Of a DNA stretch of 64,000 nt, positions 1-8,581 are shown piece after piece. The notes beneath the pieces are model-generated. The model was not told the origin of the DNA, searched no databases, and saw nothing but the letters and a program-made list of their open reading frames with translations. Location: the NCBI GenBank assembly GCA_947053345.1, contig CAMRSM010000014.1, positions 1 through 64,000 of the forward strand. The letters are read 5' to 3'. A program made the position numbers and the translations under genes. Numbering within the stretch: the stretch's first letter is position 1; the number at the start of each line of letters is the position of its first letter. Source of the DNA: an uncultured Lachnospiraceae bacterium. Its GTDB lineage: Bacteria > Bacillota > Clostridia > Lachnospirales > Lachnospiraceae.

Positions 1-69
1 GCCAGAAAGCCCACTGCGTTAAGCGGTACAGGAAGGGAGCATACGGAACTCAAAATAGGAGGAAGAGGG

Positions 70-327
70 ATGATTTCGAAAAAAATTAAAATTTGTTTGC
101 CGGAAGGTCTTGAGGCGAGGCCGATCGCGCTGCTCGTGCAGGTGGCAAGCCAGTACGAAAGCAGCATTTATGTAGAGTGCGGGGAGAAAAAGGTGAACGC
201 GAAGAGCATTATGGGCATGATGAGCCTTGCCCTCCCGAGCGGGGAGGAGCTTACCGTGACAACGAGCGGGGAGGACGAGAAAGCTGCGATTGATAACATC
301 GAAAAATATCTTTGCGGCAGCCATTAA
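70..327 (+). CDS. HPr-family phosphocarrier, Crh-like (no His15)
   Basis: This 85-residue protein has the size and fold signature of HPr, the phosphocarrier of the sugar phosphotransferase system. The active-site loop reads GLEARPIA, so residue 15, the histidine phosphorylated by Enzyme I in true HPr, is glutamate. The regulatory serine is kept at residue 46 in KSIMGMMSL. That pattern is known from Crh, in which residue 15 is Gln; Crh cannot carry phosphate for sugar uptake but is phosphorylated at Ser46 by HPr kinase and acts in catabolite control. A Crh-type regulatory role is therefore inferred. An AGGAGGA ribosome binding site lies 6 bases before the ATG. In Bacilli crh follows whiA; only about 69 bases upstream are visible here, so this context cannot be confirmed. 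Family assignment is firm, role moderately so. Confidence 0.85.
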   Translation: MISKKIKICLPEGLEARPIALLVQVASQYESSIYVECGEKKVNAKSIMGMMSLALPSGEELTVTTSGEDEKAAIDNIEKYLCGSH

Positions 328-353
328 ACAGACCGTAAAACGGGGGCAAAGAG

Positions 354-755
354 ATGACCATTGAGGAATTGAAAGCAAAGATGCAGGAATATTTTGTAAG
401 CAGGAAAAACAGGATGCAGGCAAGGGCAAGGGAGCTTAAGGCATTGGGGCAGGAAGAGGAGGCGGAGCTTGAGCTGGGAAAGCTTGCCGTCTATGATGTG
501 TTTGGTACGATGCTGGAAGCGAGTGCCCTAAAGGCGAAGATGAATCCGAAATATGCGTCCGGCGACAAAGTGCAGGCTTTCATCCAGGAATACCTGATGG
601 CATTTATCACGCAGCCTGCCGAGTGGCGGCTGAAATACGTGCAGGCAAAGGAGCGCGGTGAGGAAAGGGCGGCGAGTCTTGAGTGGCTCCGCCTTGAGAC
701 GGTAAAGGAGATCAAGGACGAATTTTTGAGGATTTCCAAAGGGGAATCCAAGTGA
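354..755 (+). CDS. Conserved-looking hypothetical protein, helical
   Basis: I do not recognise this 133-residue protein. It is rich in Glu, Lys, Arg, Ala and Leu, has no signal peptide or membrane segment, and looks entirely alpha-helical and cytoplasmic. The N-terminal half is strongly charged and could form a coiled coil (roughly residues 3-45), and the C-terminal half contains an aromatic-bearing helix around AEWRLKYV. It starts 27 bases after the Crh-like gene and could be co-transcribed with it. It ends just before a strong promoter that serves serC, so it is probably the last gene of its transcript. The coding frame is open throughout, and codon use resembles the neighbours. Confidence 0.6.
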   Translation: MTIEELKAKMQEYFVSRKNRMQARARELKALGQEEEAELELGKLAVYDVFGTMLEASALKAKMNPKYASGDKVQAFIQEYLMAFITQPAEWRLKYVQAKERGEERAASLEWLRLETVKEIKDEFLRISKGESK

Positions 756-794
756 TACATATGCAAACCAAAACCGGGTTTTTGAAAAATATAG

Positions 795-823
795 TTGACA
801 GAAGGGCGGGAAAGCTATATAAT
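795..823 (+). promoter_or_regulatory. Sigma-A promoter of serC-serA-xpt
   Basis: A perfect TTGACA at 795-800 and a perfect TATAAT at 818-823 are separated by 17 bases. Transcription would start near 830, leaving an 80-base leader before serC. Confidence 0.85.
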
Positions 824-910
824 TCTTGTAATTTGTCGTGTTAAAGCGACAGCGCAACAGCACGTCGCATGACGGGCGCGATTCAAAAGATTGAAGGAGG
901 ATTACATAAC

Positions 911-1993
911 ATGGGTAGAGTCTACAATTTTTCTGCGGGTCCGGCGGTGCTGCCGGAGGAAGTGTTAATGGAAGCTGCGGCAGAGATGCTTGATTATAAC
1001 GGCACGGGGATGTCTGTTATGGAGATGAGCCACCGCTCGAAGGCGTATGAGCAGATCATCACAACGGCGGAGAAGGATCTGCGGGATCTGATGGACATTC
1101 CGGACAACTATAAGGTATTGTTCCTGCAGGGTGGGGCTTCCCAGCAGTTTGCGATGATCCCGATGAATCTGATGAAGAATAAAAAAGCTGCTTACATTGT
1201 CACGGGGCAGTGGGCGAAAAAAGCGTACCAAGAGGCAAAGCTTTACGGCGATGCCGTCGAGGTAGCATCCTCCGCCGACAAGACATTTTCATATATTCCG
1301 GATTGCAGCGACCTTCCGATCCCGGAGGACGCGGACTATGTTTATATCTGTGAGAACAATACCATCTACGGGACGAAGTTCTGGCAGCTTCCGGACACGA
1401 AGGGAAAGACTTTGGTTGCGGATGTGTCTTCCTGCTTTCTTTCCGAGCCGGTTGATGTGACAAAATACGGTGTGATTTATGGCGGTGTGCAGAAAAATAT
1501 CGGTCCGGCGGGCGTTGTGATCTGTATTATCCGGGAGGATTTGATTACGGAGGATGTCCTGCCAGGAACGCCTACGATGCTCCGCTACAAGATCCACGCG
1601 GACAACGGCTCGATGTATAATACCCCGCCGGCGTACGGGATTTACATCTGCGGCAAGGTATTCCAGTGGCTGAAGAAACGCGGCGGTCTTGGGGCGATGA
1701 AGGAGTACAACGAAAAGAAGGCGAAGGTTCTCTACGATTTTCTGGATGAGAGTAAGCTCTTTTGCGGCACGGTCGAAAAGAAAGACCGCTCCCTGATGAA
1801 TGTGCCGTTTGTGACTGGCAGCGAGGAACTGGACGCGAAATTCGTGAAGGAAGCAAAAGCGGCAGGCTTTGAGAACCTGAAAGGGCACCGGACGGTCGGC
1901 GGTATGCGCGCGAGCATCTATAACGCGATGCCGATCGAGGGCGTAGAAAAACTCGTTGCATTTATGAAGGAATTTGAGACTAGGAATGCGTAA
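911..1993 (+). CDS. serC: Phosphoserine aminotransferase
   Basis: The 360-residue protein catalyses the PLP-dependent transamination of 3-phosphohydroxypyruvate by glutamate to O-phosphoserine, the second step of serine synthesis, and also acts in PLP synthesis in some bacteria. It begins with the family hallmark VYNFSAGPAVLPEE and contains the PLP-lysine region YGGVQKNIGPAG near residue 193; the C-terminal HRTVGGMRASIYNA is also typical. I chose the ATG at 911 because GAAGGAGG lies 10 bases upstream; an in-frame ATG at 869 would add 14 unconserved residues. serA follows, and the phosphatase candidate ThrH lies about 6.6 kb downstream, so the window can encode the entire pathway from 3-phosphoglycerate. 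Confidence 0.96.
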   Translation: MGRVYNFSAGPAVLPEEVLMEAAAEMLDYNGTGMSVMEMSHRSKAYEQIITTAEKDLRDLMDIPDNYKVLFLQGGASQQFAMIPMNLMKNKKAAYIVTGQWAKKAYQEAKLYGDAVEVASSADKTFSYIPDCSDLPIPEDADYVYICENNTIYGTKFWQLPDTKGKTLVADVSSCFLSEPVDVTKYGVIYGGVQKNIGPAGVVICIIREDLITEDVLPGTPTMLRYKIHADNGSMYNTPPAYGIYICGKVFQWLKKRGGLGAMKEYNEKKAKVLYDFLDESKLFCGTVEKKDRSLMNVPFVTGSEELDAKFVKEAKAAGFENLKGHRTVGGMRASIYNAMPIEGVEKLVAFMKEFETRNA

Positions 1994-2078
1994 TTCATAG
2001 AATCGTCAGGCTCTCTGCTTTTTCCCGTACACAGTGGGGCAGTGGGGACTGCGGGACTTAAAAATAAGGAGAATCGAA

Positions 2079-3242
2079 ATGATCAAGGTGAACTGCTTAA
2101 ATCCGATCGCAAAGGTCGGAATGAACCTTCTGCCGGATACTTTTGGCACGACGGATAATCTTGCGGAGGCGGATGCCGTGCTGGTCAGGAGCGCGGCAAT
2201 GCACGAGCTTTCCCTGCCAAAGAGCCTGCTTGCGGTAGCGCGCGCGGGTGCTGGCGTGAACAATATCCCGCTGGAGCCATGTGCGGACGCAGGAATCGTG
2301 GTATTCAACACGCCGGGGGCAAATGCCAACGGCGTAAAGGAGATGGTGATTGCGGGCATGCTGCTCGCGGCGCGTGACATCCGCGGCGGCATGGACTGGG
2401 TGAGTGCGAACAAAGATGACGAGACGATCGGCAAGACGATGGAGAAGGCAAAGTCCAAGTTTGCCGGAACCGAGATTAAGGGCAAAAAGCTTGGTGTGAT
2501 CGGGCTCGGCGCGATCGGCGTGATTGTCGCGAATGCCGCGACCCATCTTGGCATGGAGGTTATCGGCTGCGACCCGTTCCTCTCGGTGGCAAACGCGCTC
2601 AACCTTTCCCGCAACGTAAAGATTGTAAAATCAAATTCCGAGATTTTCGCGGAGTGCGATTACATCTCGGTACATGTCCCGCTTGTCGATGATACAAAGG
2701 GAATGTTCAACAAGGCTTCCCTCTCGATGATGAAGGACGGCGTGGTGATCCTGAATTTCTCCCGCGACCTTCTGGTGAACGAGGACGATATGGGCGAGGC
2801 GCTCTCCTCCGGCAAAGTGGCGAAGTATGTGACGGATTTCCCGACCAAAAAAATAGCGAACATGGAACATGTGATCGCGTTCCCGCACCTTGGCGCGTCG
2901 ACGGCGGAATCCGAGGATAACTGCGCGGTGATGGCGGTAAAACAGATTGTGGAGTTTATTGAGGACGGCAATATTACGAACTCGGTAAATTACCCGGCGA
3001 TGGACGCGGGCAAATGCCAGACGGCAGCGCGCATCTGTGTATGCCACAAGAATATCCCGAATATGCTTGCGCAGTTTACGGGTGTTTTTTCTGCGGCGGG
3101 GATCAACATTGAGACGATGGTGAATAAGAGCCGTGGCAATTATGCTTACACGGTGCTTGACATCTGTGCGAAGGCAACGGCAGAGCTGGTGGATAAGGTA
3201 AACGCCATCGAAGGTGTCTTAAAAGCGCGGGCAATCCAGTAG
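2079..3242 (+). CDS. serA: D-3-phosphoglycerate dehydrogenase, ACT-domain form
   Basis: This 387-residue NAD-dependent dehydrogenase oxidises 3-phosphoglycerate to 3-phosphohydroxypyruvate, the committed step of serine synthesis. The nucleotide-binding motif GVIGLGAIG is near residue 145, and the catalytic His lies in AFPHLGAST. The C-terminal 75 residues form an ACT domain (NIPNMLAQFTGVFSAAGINI), which in this family usually binds serine for feedback control. The length fits the short SerA form without the intervening domain. The ATG at 2079 is preceded by AAGGAG at a good distance; the longer reading frame from 2034 adds 15 unlikely residues. It lies 85 bases after serC and 27 bases before xpt, in one probable operon. 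Confidence 0.95.
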   Translation: MIKVNCLNPIAKVGMNLLPDTFGTTDNLAEADAVLVRSAAMHELSLPKSLLAVARAGAGVNNIPLEPCADAGIVVFNTPGANANGVKEMVIAGMLLAARDIRGGMDWVSANKDDETIGKTMEKAKSKFAGTEIKGKKLGVIGLGAIGVIVANAATHLGMEVIGCDPFLSVANALNLSRNVKIVKSNSEIFAECDYISVHVPLVDDTKGMFNKASLSMMKDGVVILNFSRDLLVNEDDMGEALSSGKVAKYVTDFPTKKIANMEHVIAFPHLGASTAESEDNCAVMAVKQIVEFIEDGNITNSVNYPAMDAGKCQTAARICVCHKNIPNMLAQFTGVFSAAGINIETMVNKSRGNYAYTVLDICAKATAELVDKVNAIEGVLKARAIQ

Positions 3243-3269
3243 CAAAAGAGGTTGAAAGGATACGGGGAC

Positions 3270-3851
3270 ATGCAGCAGTTAATCGACCGGATTCGGAAGG
3301 ACGGTGTGTTAAAGCCGGGAAATGTCCTGAAGGTGGACAGCTTTCTGAACCATCAGATGGACATTGAGTTGATCAATGAGATTGGGAAAGAGTTTAAGCA
3401 TCGGTTTGCAGATCTGGATATTACAAAGATCGTGACGGTTGAGGCATCGGGCATCGGCATTGCCTGCATCGCGGCACAATATTTCCATGTGCCGGTCGTG
3501 TTTGCGAAAAAGGCGCAGAGTGTGAACATTGATGGGGAAGTTTATTCCACACAGATCCAGTCCTACACCCACAAAAGGATTTATGATGTCATGATTTCCA
3601 AAAAGTTTATCGGCCCAAAGGATAAAGTGCTGATCATTGACGATTTTTTGGCAAACGGCTGTGCCCTTGTGGGGCTGATTGAGCTTGTCAGCTGTGCCGG
3701 GGCGAGCGTTGAGGGCATCGGGATCGTGGTGGAGAAAGGCTTCCAGACCGGCGGGGAAGTGATCCGCGAGATGGGGATGCGCCTGGAGTCACTGGCGATC
3801 GTGGAGCGGATGGATGTGGAGACTGGGGAGATTTTTTTCCGCGGGGAATAA
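3270..3851 (+). CDS. xpt: Xanthine phosphoribosyltransferase
   Basis: The 193-residue enzyme converts xanthine and PRPP to XMP in purine salvage. The PRPP-binding motif is visible as VLIIDDFLANG near residue 127, and the N-terminal VLKVDSFLNHQMD and the internal VEASGIGIA are typical of Xpt. The ATG at 3270 follows a GAAAGGA ribosome binding site; a TTG at 3252 would extend it by six residues. It lies 27 bases after serA, so it is probably transcribed with serine synthesis genes. Many Firmicutes xpt genes sit behind a purine riboswitch, but there is no room for one here. A terminator hairpin follows at 3904. Confidence 0.93.
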   Translation: MQQLIDRIRKDGVLKPGNVLKVDSFLNHQMDIELINEIGKEFKHRFADLDITKIVTVEASGIGIACIAAQYFHVPVVFAKKAQSVNIDGEVYSTQIQSYTHKRIYDVMISKKFIGPKDKVLIIDDFLANGCALVGLIELVSCAGASVEGIGIVVEKGFQTGGEVIREMGMRLESLAIVERMDVETGEIFFRGE

Positions 3852-3903
3852 GATATAAAAGGTTCGTTTTGTTTTTTGTAGTGCTTTACAAAAGCAGCGG
3901 GGA

Positions 3904-3941
3904 GGGAACGGTGTTTCTTGGGGAATCATCGTTCTCTTTTT
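3904..3941 (+). terminator. Rho-independent terminator after xpt
   Basis: A 10-bp stem (3904-3913 with 3927-3936, two G-U pairs) is followed directly by five T residues. It closes the serC-serA-xpt transcript. Confidence 0.7.
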
Positions 3942-4002
3942 GCGCCGGGAGCCGGAACTTTTTCGTTTGCAGCGAGTCTGCGGTATAAAATGGGGATAAG
4001 AC

Positions 4003-5847
4003 ATGAAACTGATTATAAATTATTTAAAGCCGCACCGATGGAGGATGCTGCGTGGGTTTTTGATCAAGGTGCTCGGCACTTTTGCGGATCTGGGGCTGCC
4101 GTGGGTATTGGCATACATTTTAGATAATGTTGTGCCCCTCGGGCGCATCCCGCTTGTCCTTTGGTGGGGCGTTGTCATGGCGGGGCTCGCGGTGGCGGCA
4201 CGGTATTTGAACATCAAGGCAAACCGCATGGCATCCAAGGTCGCGCGTGACACGACCGAGATTGTGCGGCATGATCTGTTCCGCAAGATCATGTATCTTT
4301 CCGGCAGCCGGACGGACGCATTCGGGATTCCGTCGCTCATCTCGCGGCTGACTTCGGACAGCTATAATGTGCACTCAATGATCGGCAGGGTACAGCGCAT
4401 CGGGGTGCGTGCGCCGATTATTTTACTGGGCGGTGTTTTGATCACTTTTACATTAGAGCCGGTGCTGACGCTTGTACTTATCGCCACGCTGCCACTGCTC
4501 GCCGTGATTGTGTACCGCGTATCCAAAAAAGGGATTCCGCTCTACACGAAGGTATCGCAGTCTGTGGATTCGGCCGTGCGTGTGATGCGTGAAAACATCA
4601 GCGGAATCCGGGTGATCAAGGCACTCTCAAAGACGGAACATGAGTACAGGCGCTTTCAGGAGAGCAACCGGGTTCTCGCCGGGAATGAATTTAAGGCGGG
4701 CATCACGATGGCAGTGTCCAGCCCAATGATGAACCTCATCCTAAATTTAGGGCTGACGGCAATCGTCGTGGTTGGAGCGTACCGTGTCAACGCGGGGGAT
4801 TCCGGACCCGGCAGGATCGTGGCGTTTTTGTCCTATTTTACAATGATCCTGCATGCTATGATGTCAATTACAAGGGTTTTTGTTGATATCTCAAAGGCGA
4901 TGGCGAGTGCGGACCGCATTGCGCTCGTTTTGGCAAGCGAAGATGATCTTTCGGTGCGCGAGTGTGCACCAAAGGATTCCTGTCCGCCGGGCGGGACACG
5001 GCAGGAAAAAGCCGGGAGTTTTTTGGCGGGTGTGGCGGGGGAGAACCCTGCATCATCCAAAAAACAACCTACGCCAAACAGGCAGGATAGTGCTGCCCGC
5101 ATCGAGTTTGAACATGTCTCGTTCGGCTACCACACGGATGGCGGCGGGGCAGAAAAGCTCTGCGTTAAGGACATCGACTTTAAGATCATGCCCGGGGAGA
5201 GCCTTGGGATCTTGGGGGCGACCGGGAGCGGGAAATCCACAATTGTCAATCTGATGATGCGTTTTTACGATGTCAGCGGGGGCTGCGTAAAGATTGACGG
5301 GCGGGATGTGCGCGAATACACGCCGCAGGATCTGCGGCAAAAGTTCGCGGTCGTGTTCCAGAACGATACGGTTTTTAATGACAGTCTTGCGGAAAATATC
5401 CGCTTCGGGCGGGAAATCAGCGACGAGGCGATGGAGCAGGCGGCAAAGGATGCCTGTGCCTACGACTTTATCATGGAGAAGGAGGGGGCTTTCTCACATG
5501 AGGCCGCCATCGGCGGCGCAAATTTAAGCGGCGGGCAGAAGCAGCGCCTGCTCATTACGCGTGCCCTCGCCGGCCGGCCGGAGATCCTGATACTTGACGA
5601 TTCCTCCTCCGCGCTGGATTACAAGACGGACGCGCGCCTGCGCCAGGCGGTTCGGAACGGTTATGCGGGAACGACGGTCGTTATGGTCGCGCAGCGTGTC
5701 AGTTCCCTGATGGGGCTTGACCATATTCTTGTGCTCGAGGACGGTGAGGTAATCGGCTACGGTACCCACGGGGAGCTGATACAGGACTGTGAGGTCTACC
5801 GGGAGATTTACGAGGTACAGATGGGCGGCATGGGGACAGCGGTTTAA
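4003..5847 (+). CDS. ABC exporter half, degenerate ATPase site subunit
   Basis: This 614-residue type IV ABC exporter subunit has an N-terminal six-helix membrane domain (about residues 15-300) fused to a nucleotide-binding domain. Walker A GATGSGKS lies near residue 405, signature LSGGQ near 507 and Walker B ILILDDSSSALD near 527. The catalytic glutamate after Walker B is Asp, and the switch histidine is Gln (MVAQRVSSL). These are the substitutions of the non-catalytic subunit in heterodimeric exporters such as TM287/288 or BmrCD. Between the two domains there is an unusual 40- to 50-residue Pro/Ser/Lys-rich insertion (near residues 320-365). The next gene encodes the partner. Multidrug or lipid export is likely, but the substrate is unknown. 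Confidence 0.92.
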   Translation: MKLIINYLKPHRWRMLRGFLIKVLGTFADLGLPWVLAYILDNVVPLGRIPLVLWWGVVMAGLAVAARYLNIKANRMASKVARDTTEIVRHDLFRKIMYLSGSRTDAFGIPSLISRLTSDSYNVHSMIGRVQRIGVRAPIILLGGVLITFTLEPVLTLVLIATLPLLAVIVYRVSKKGIPLYTKVSQSVDSAVRVMRENISGIRVIKALSKTEHEYRRFQESNRVLAGNEFKAGITMAVSSPMMNLILNLGLTAIVVVGAYRVNAGDSGPGRIVAFLSYFTMILHAMMSITRVFVDISKAMASADRIALVLASEDDLSVRECAPKDSCPPGGTRQEKAGSFLAGVAGENPASSKKQPTPNRQDSAARIEFEHVSFGYHTDGGGAEKLCVKDIDFKIMPGESLGILGATGSGKSTIVNLMMRFYDVSGGCVKIDGRDVREYTPQDLRQKFAVVFQNDTVFNDSLAENIRFGREISDEAMEQAAKDACAYDFIMEKEGAFSHEAAIGGANLSGGQKQRLLITRALAGRPEILILDDSSSALDYKTDARLRQAVRNGYAGTTVVMVAQRVSSLMGLDHILVLEDGEVIGYGTHGELIQDCEVYREIYEVQMGGMGTAV

Positions 5848-5877
5848 AGCATGCCGCCGGAAGGGAAGGAAGGTCTT

Positions 5878-7686
5878 ATGGCAAACGGGATCGGAAATTC
5901 AAAACAGTTTAGTGTGGCAAATGCGGGGCGTTCGGAAAACCACAGGCCAAAGGATGCCAGGGGTGCGCTGCGCGGACTCTGGGGATATCTTTGCCGCTAC
6001 CGCTTTCTTTTGCTCCTTGCGATGTTCCTGACCGTCAGCGGCAACTTGCTGGCGCTGATCGGGCCGAAGCTTTCCGGGCGCGCAATCGACGCGATCGAGC
6101 CGGGAAAAGGTGCGGTTGATTTTGATACTGTGTTTCATTATGCGGGGCTGATGGTCATTTTTTATATTGTGTCATCGTTTTTTTCTTACCTGCTCTCGGT
6201 CGTGATGCAGACGATCAGCCGCAGGATGGCGAGGCAGATGCGCGATGATGTGTTCCAAAAGCTTCTGGCGCTGCCGGTCGGATATTTTGATACGCATCTG
6301 TCCGGCGATATTATCAGCCGTGTCTCGTATGATATCGATGTGATCAACACCTCACTCTCAACCGACTTGGTGCAGGTCTGTGCGAGTGTGATCACGGTGG
6401 TCGGTTCGTTTGTGATGATGGTGTCCATCGAGCCGAAGCTGGTACTCGTGATGGCTGTGACCATCCCGATGTCGGTTCTTTATACAAAATACATGGCGGG
6501 GAAGACACGCCCTCTTTTCCGCACCCGCTCGGCGAAGCTCGGAGCGATGAACGGTTTTGTCGAGGAGATGGTTGGCGGGCAGAAGACGATCGGGGCATAT
6601 GCGCGCGAGGAGGTGGTCACAAAGCGTTTTGACAGGATAAACGAGGAGGCGGTGGATGCGTATTATACAGCGGATTATTATAGCTGTCTTGTCGGGCCGA
6701 CCGTCAACTTCATCAACAATCTTTCGCTTGCGCTGGTGACTGTATTTGGGGCGATCTTATATCTGCTCGGAAGCCTGACCCTGGGGAATATTTCTTCCTT
6801 TGTCCTCTACTCCCGCAAATTTTCCGGGCCAATCAACGAGGCAGCCAATATTATCAGTGAGCTGCAGTCCGCCTTAGCGGCGGCGGAACGTGTCTTTAAG
6901 CTTATGGGGGAAGAGCCGGAGACACCGGATGCCGTGGGGGCACAACCGCTTGAAAATATCCGCGGCAACGTGGAGATGAAGGGGGTGTCCTTCGGCTACA
7001 CAGCGGAGAGGACAATCATCAAAAATCTGTATATGACGGCGAAGGCGGGAAGCATGATCGCCATCGTGGGGCCTACCGGGGCGGGGAAGACAACGATCAT
7101 CAACCTGCTCATGCGGTTTTACGATGTGGATGCGGGCGGGATCTATGTGGACGGGCACGAGGGCAGGGAATTGACGAGAGAGAGCCTGCGCCGTGCCTTT
7201 GCGATGGTATTGCAGGATACTTGGGTGTTTGGGGGGACGATTTTTGAGAATATCGCCTACGGGAAGGAGGACGCGACGATGGAGGAAGTGGTCGCTGCAG
7301 CGAAGGCCGCACACATTCATTCTTACATCATGCGCCTGCCGGAAGGCTACCAGACCATTTTGAGCGAGAACGGCGTGAACATTTCAAAGGGACAGAAACA
7401 GCTGTTGACAATCGCGCGCGCCATGCTGCTTGACGCAAAGATGCTGATTCTCGACGAGGCGACCTCCAATGTGGATACGCGAACGGAAATGCGCATCCAG
7501 AAAGCGATGCGGCATTTAATGGCGGGCAAGACATGTTTTGTAATCGCACACCGCCTCTCGACCATACAACATGCCGACTGTATTCTGGTGGTGGACGGCG
7601 GCGATGTGGTAGAGCAGGGCACACACAGGGAACTGATGTCGAAAAAAGGGGTTTACCATCAGCTGTACGCGTCGCAGTTTGAGTGA
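5878..7686 (+). CDS. ABC exporter half, catalytic ATPase site subunit
   Basis: The 602-residue partner of the preceding exporter subunit has six membrane helices and then an ATPase domain with Walker A GPTGAGKT (near residue 398), Walker B MLILDEATSNVD with the catalytic Glu, and an intact switch histidine in VIAHRLSTIQ. Its signature motif is altered to ISKGQ. In the dimer this altered signature faces the defective Walker B of the first subunit, so one ATP site is degenerate and one is competent, as known for heterodimeric exporters. I placed the start at 5878, after an AAGGAAGG ribosome binding site; an in-frame ATG at 5851, four bases after the previous stop, would add nine residues. The genes are almost certainly co-translated. 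Confidence 0.92.
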   Translation: MANGIGNSKQFSVANAGRSENHRPKDARGALRGLWGYLCRYRFLLLLAMFLTVSGNLLALIGPKLSGRAIDAIEPGKGAVDFDTVFHYAGLMVIFYIVSSFFSYLLSVVMQTISRRMARQMRDDVFQKLLALPVGYFDTHLSGDIISRVSYDIDVINTSLSTDLVQVCASVITVVGSFVMMVSIEPKLVLVMAVTIPMSVLYTKYMAGKTRPLFRTRSAKLGAMNGFVEEMVGGQKTIGAYAREEVVTKRFDRINEEAVDAYYTADYYSCLVGPTVNFINNLSLALVTVFGAILYLLGSLTLGNISSFVLYSRKFSGPINEAANIISELQSALAAAERVFKLMGEEPETPDAVGAQPLENIRGNVEMKGVSFGYTAERTIIKNLYMTAKAGSMIAIVGPTGAGKTTIINLLMRFYDVDAGGIYVDGHEGRELTRESLRRAFAMVLQDTWVFGGTIFENIAYGKEDATMEEVVAAAKAAHIHSYIMRLPEGYQTILSENGVNISKGQKQLLTIARAMLLDAKMLILDEATSNVDTRTEMRIQKAMRHLMAGKTCFVIAHRLSTIQHADCILVVDGGDVVEQGTHRELMSKKGVYHQLYASQFE

Positions 7687-7721
7687 TATGCTGCAAATAT
7701 CCCCTATTACGGATAATGTGC

Positions 7722-7750
7722 TTGTATTTTGAACCGTTTTCCGTTATACT
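7722..7750 (+). promoter_or_regulatory. Probable promoter of nitroreductase gene
   Basis: TTGTAT (7722-7727) and TATACT (7745-7750) are spaced by 17 bases, upstream of the nitroreductase gene. The -35 box is weak. Confidence 0.45.
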
Positions 7751-7882
7751 GGATGCAACACATTTCGGGCAGGCTGGATGGCGGTGTTTGTATATCTGCC
7801 TTTGCCGGGATGAAGTTTTGGATGGGCATAGATCATGAGATGGCGCGGGGCAGGACGCTTCCCCGCAGAAATGGAGGGTACG

Positions 7883-8419
7883 ATGGAGTATACGGAATTG
7901 ATCGAAAAGAGAAGGAGTATCCGCGCGTTTGACGCGTCGCGAAAAGTGACGGAAGAGGAGATGAAGGAGCTGGTTTACGCGGCGATCCAGGCACCTTCGT
8001 GGAAAAATTCGCAGACAGCGCGCTACTATGCGGTACTGTCGGATGAGATGAACGAAAAGGTATTGGAGGGGTGCCTGCCGGGCTTTAACGCGGCGAGTGC
8101 GAAGGGTGCGGCGCTCGTGGTTACCACCTTTTTGCCGAACCGTTCCGGTTTTGAGCGCGACGGGAACCCGACGAATGAGTGCGGCAATGGCTGGGGCTAC
8201 TATGACCTCGGTTTACATAATGAAAACTTTGTTTTAAGGGCGACGGACATGGGGCTTGACACGCTGATCATGGGAATCCGTGATGCGGACAAGCTGCGCG
8301 GGCTGCTGTCCATCCCGGAGGAAGAAATCGTAGTCGCGGTGATCGCGGTGGGGAAAGCAGCCCATAATCCGGACAAACCAAAGCGCAAGAAGCCGGAGGA
8401 TATTTTGAAGGTATTTTGA
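7883..8419 (+). CDS. Nitroreductase-family FMN oxidoreductase
   Basis: This 178-residue protein belongs to the nitroreductase superfamily of flavin enzymes, which reduce nitro groups, quinones or related substrates with NAD(P)H. The N-terminal YTELIEKRRSIRAFD is the characteristic FMN-binding arginine region, and APSWKNSQTARYYAV matches the second conserved segment. The C-terminal AVIAVGKA is also typical. The ATG at 7883 follows GGAGGG at 4 bases; a longer frame from 7835 lacks a ribosome binding site. The natural substrate cannot be inferred. The gene appears to be monocistronic, lying between a candidate promoter and a terminator. Confidence 0.9.
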   Translation: MEYTELIEKRRSIRAFDASRKVTEEEMKELVYAAIQAPSWKNSQTARYYAVLSDEMNEKVLEGCLPGFNAASAKGAALVVTTFLPNRSGFERDGNPTNECGNGWGYYDLGLHNENFVLRATDMGLDTLIMGIRDADKLRGLLSIPEEEIVVAVIAVGKAAHNPDKPKRKKPEDILKVF

Positions 8420-8425
8420 CCGCAT

Positions 8426-8465
8426 AGGGAAGTTTTGGCTGCATTTGCCGGGGCTTCCCTGTTTT
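8426..8465 (+). terminator. Terminator-like hairpin after nitroreductase
   Basis: AGGGAAG at 8426-8432 pairs with CTTCCCT at 8454-8460, with an inner GGC/GCC helix, and is followed by GTTTT. Confidence 0.5.
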
Positions 8466-8581
8466 GCGGGAGGGGAAATGACAGGGTTCTTCCTCCTTGC
8501 TTTGAGGTATGGGCAAATTCCCACGCATGGTTTTTGCGGGGAAGTATAAACCAAATTTTATAAAATGGAGGGATTACGGAA

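Noticed and set aside
3243..3270. Purine riboswitch before xpt
   Set aside because: Only 27 bases separate serA and xpt, too few for the aptamer, and no matching conserved loops are present.
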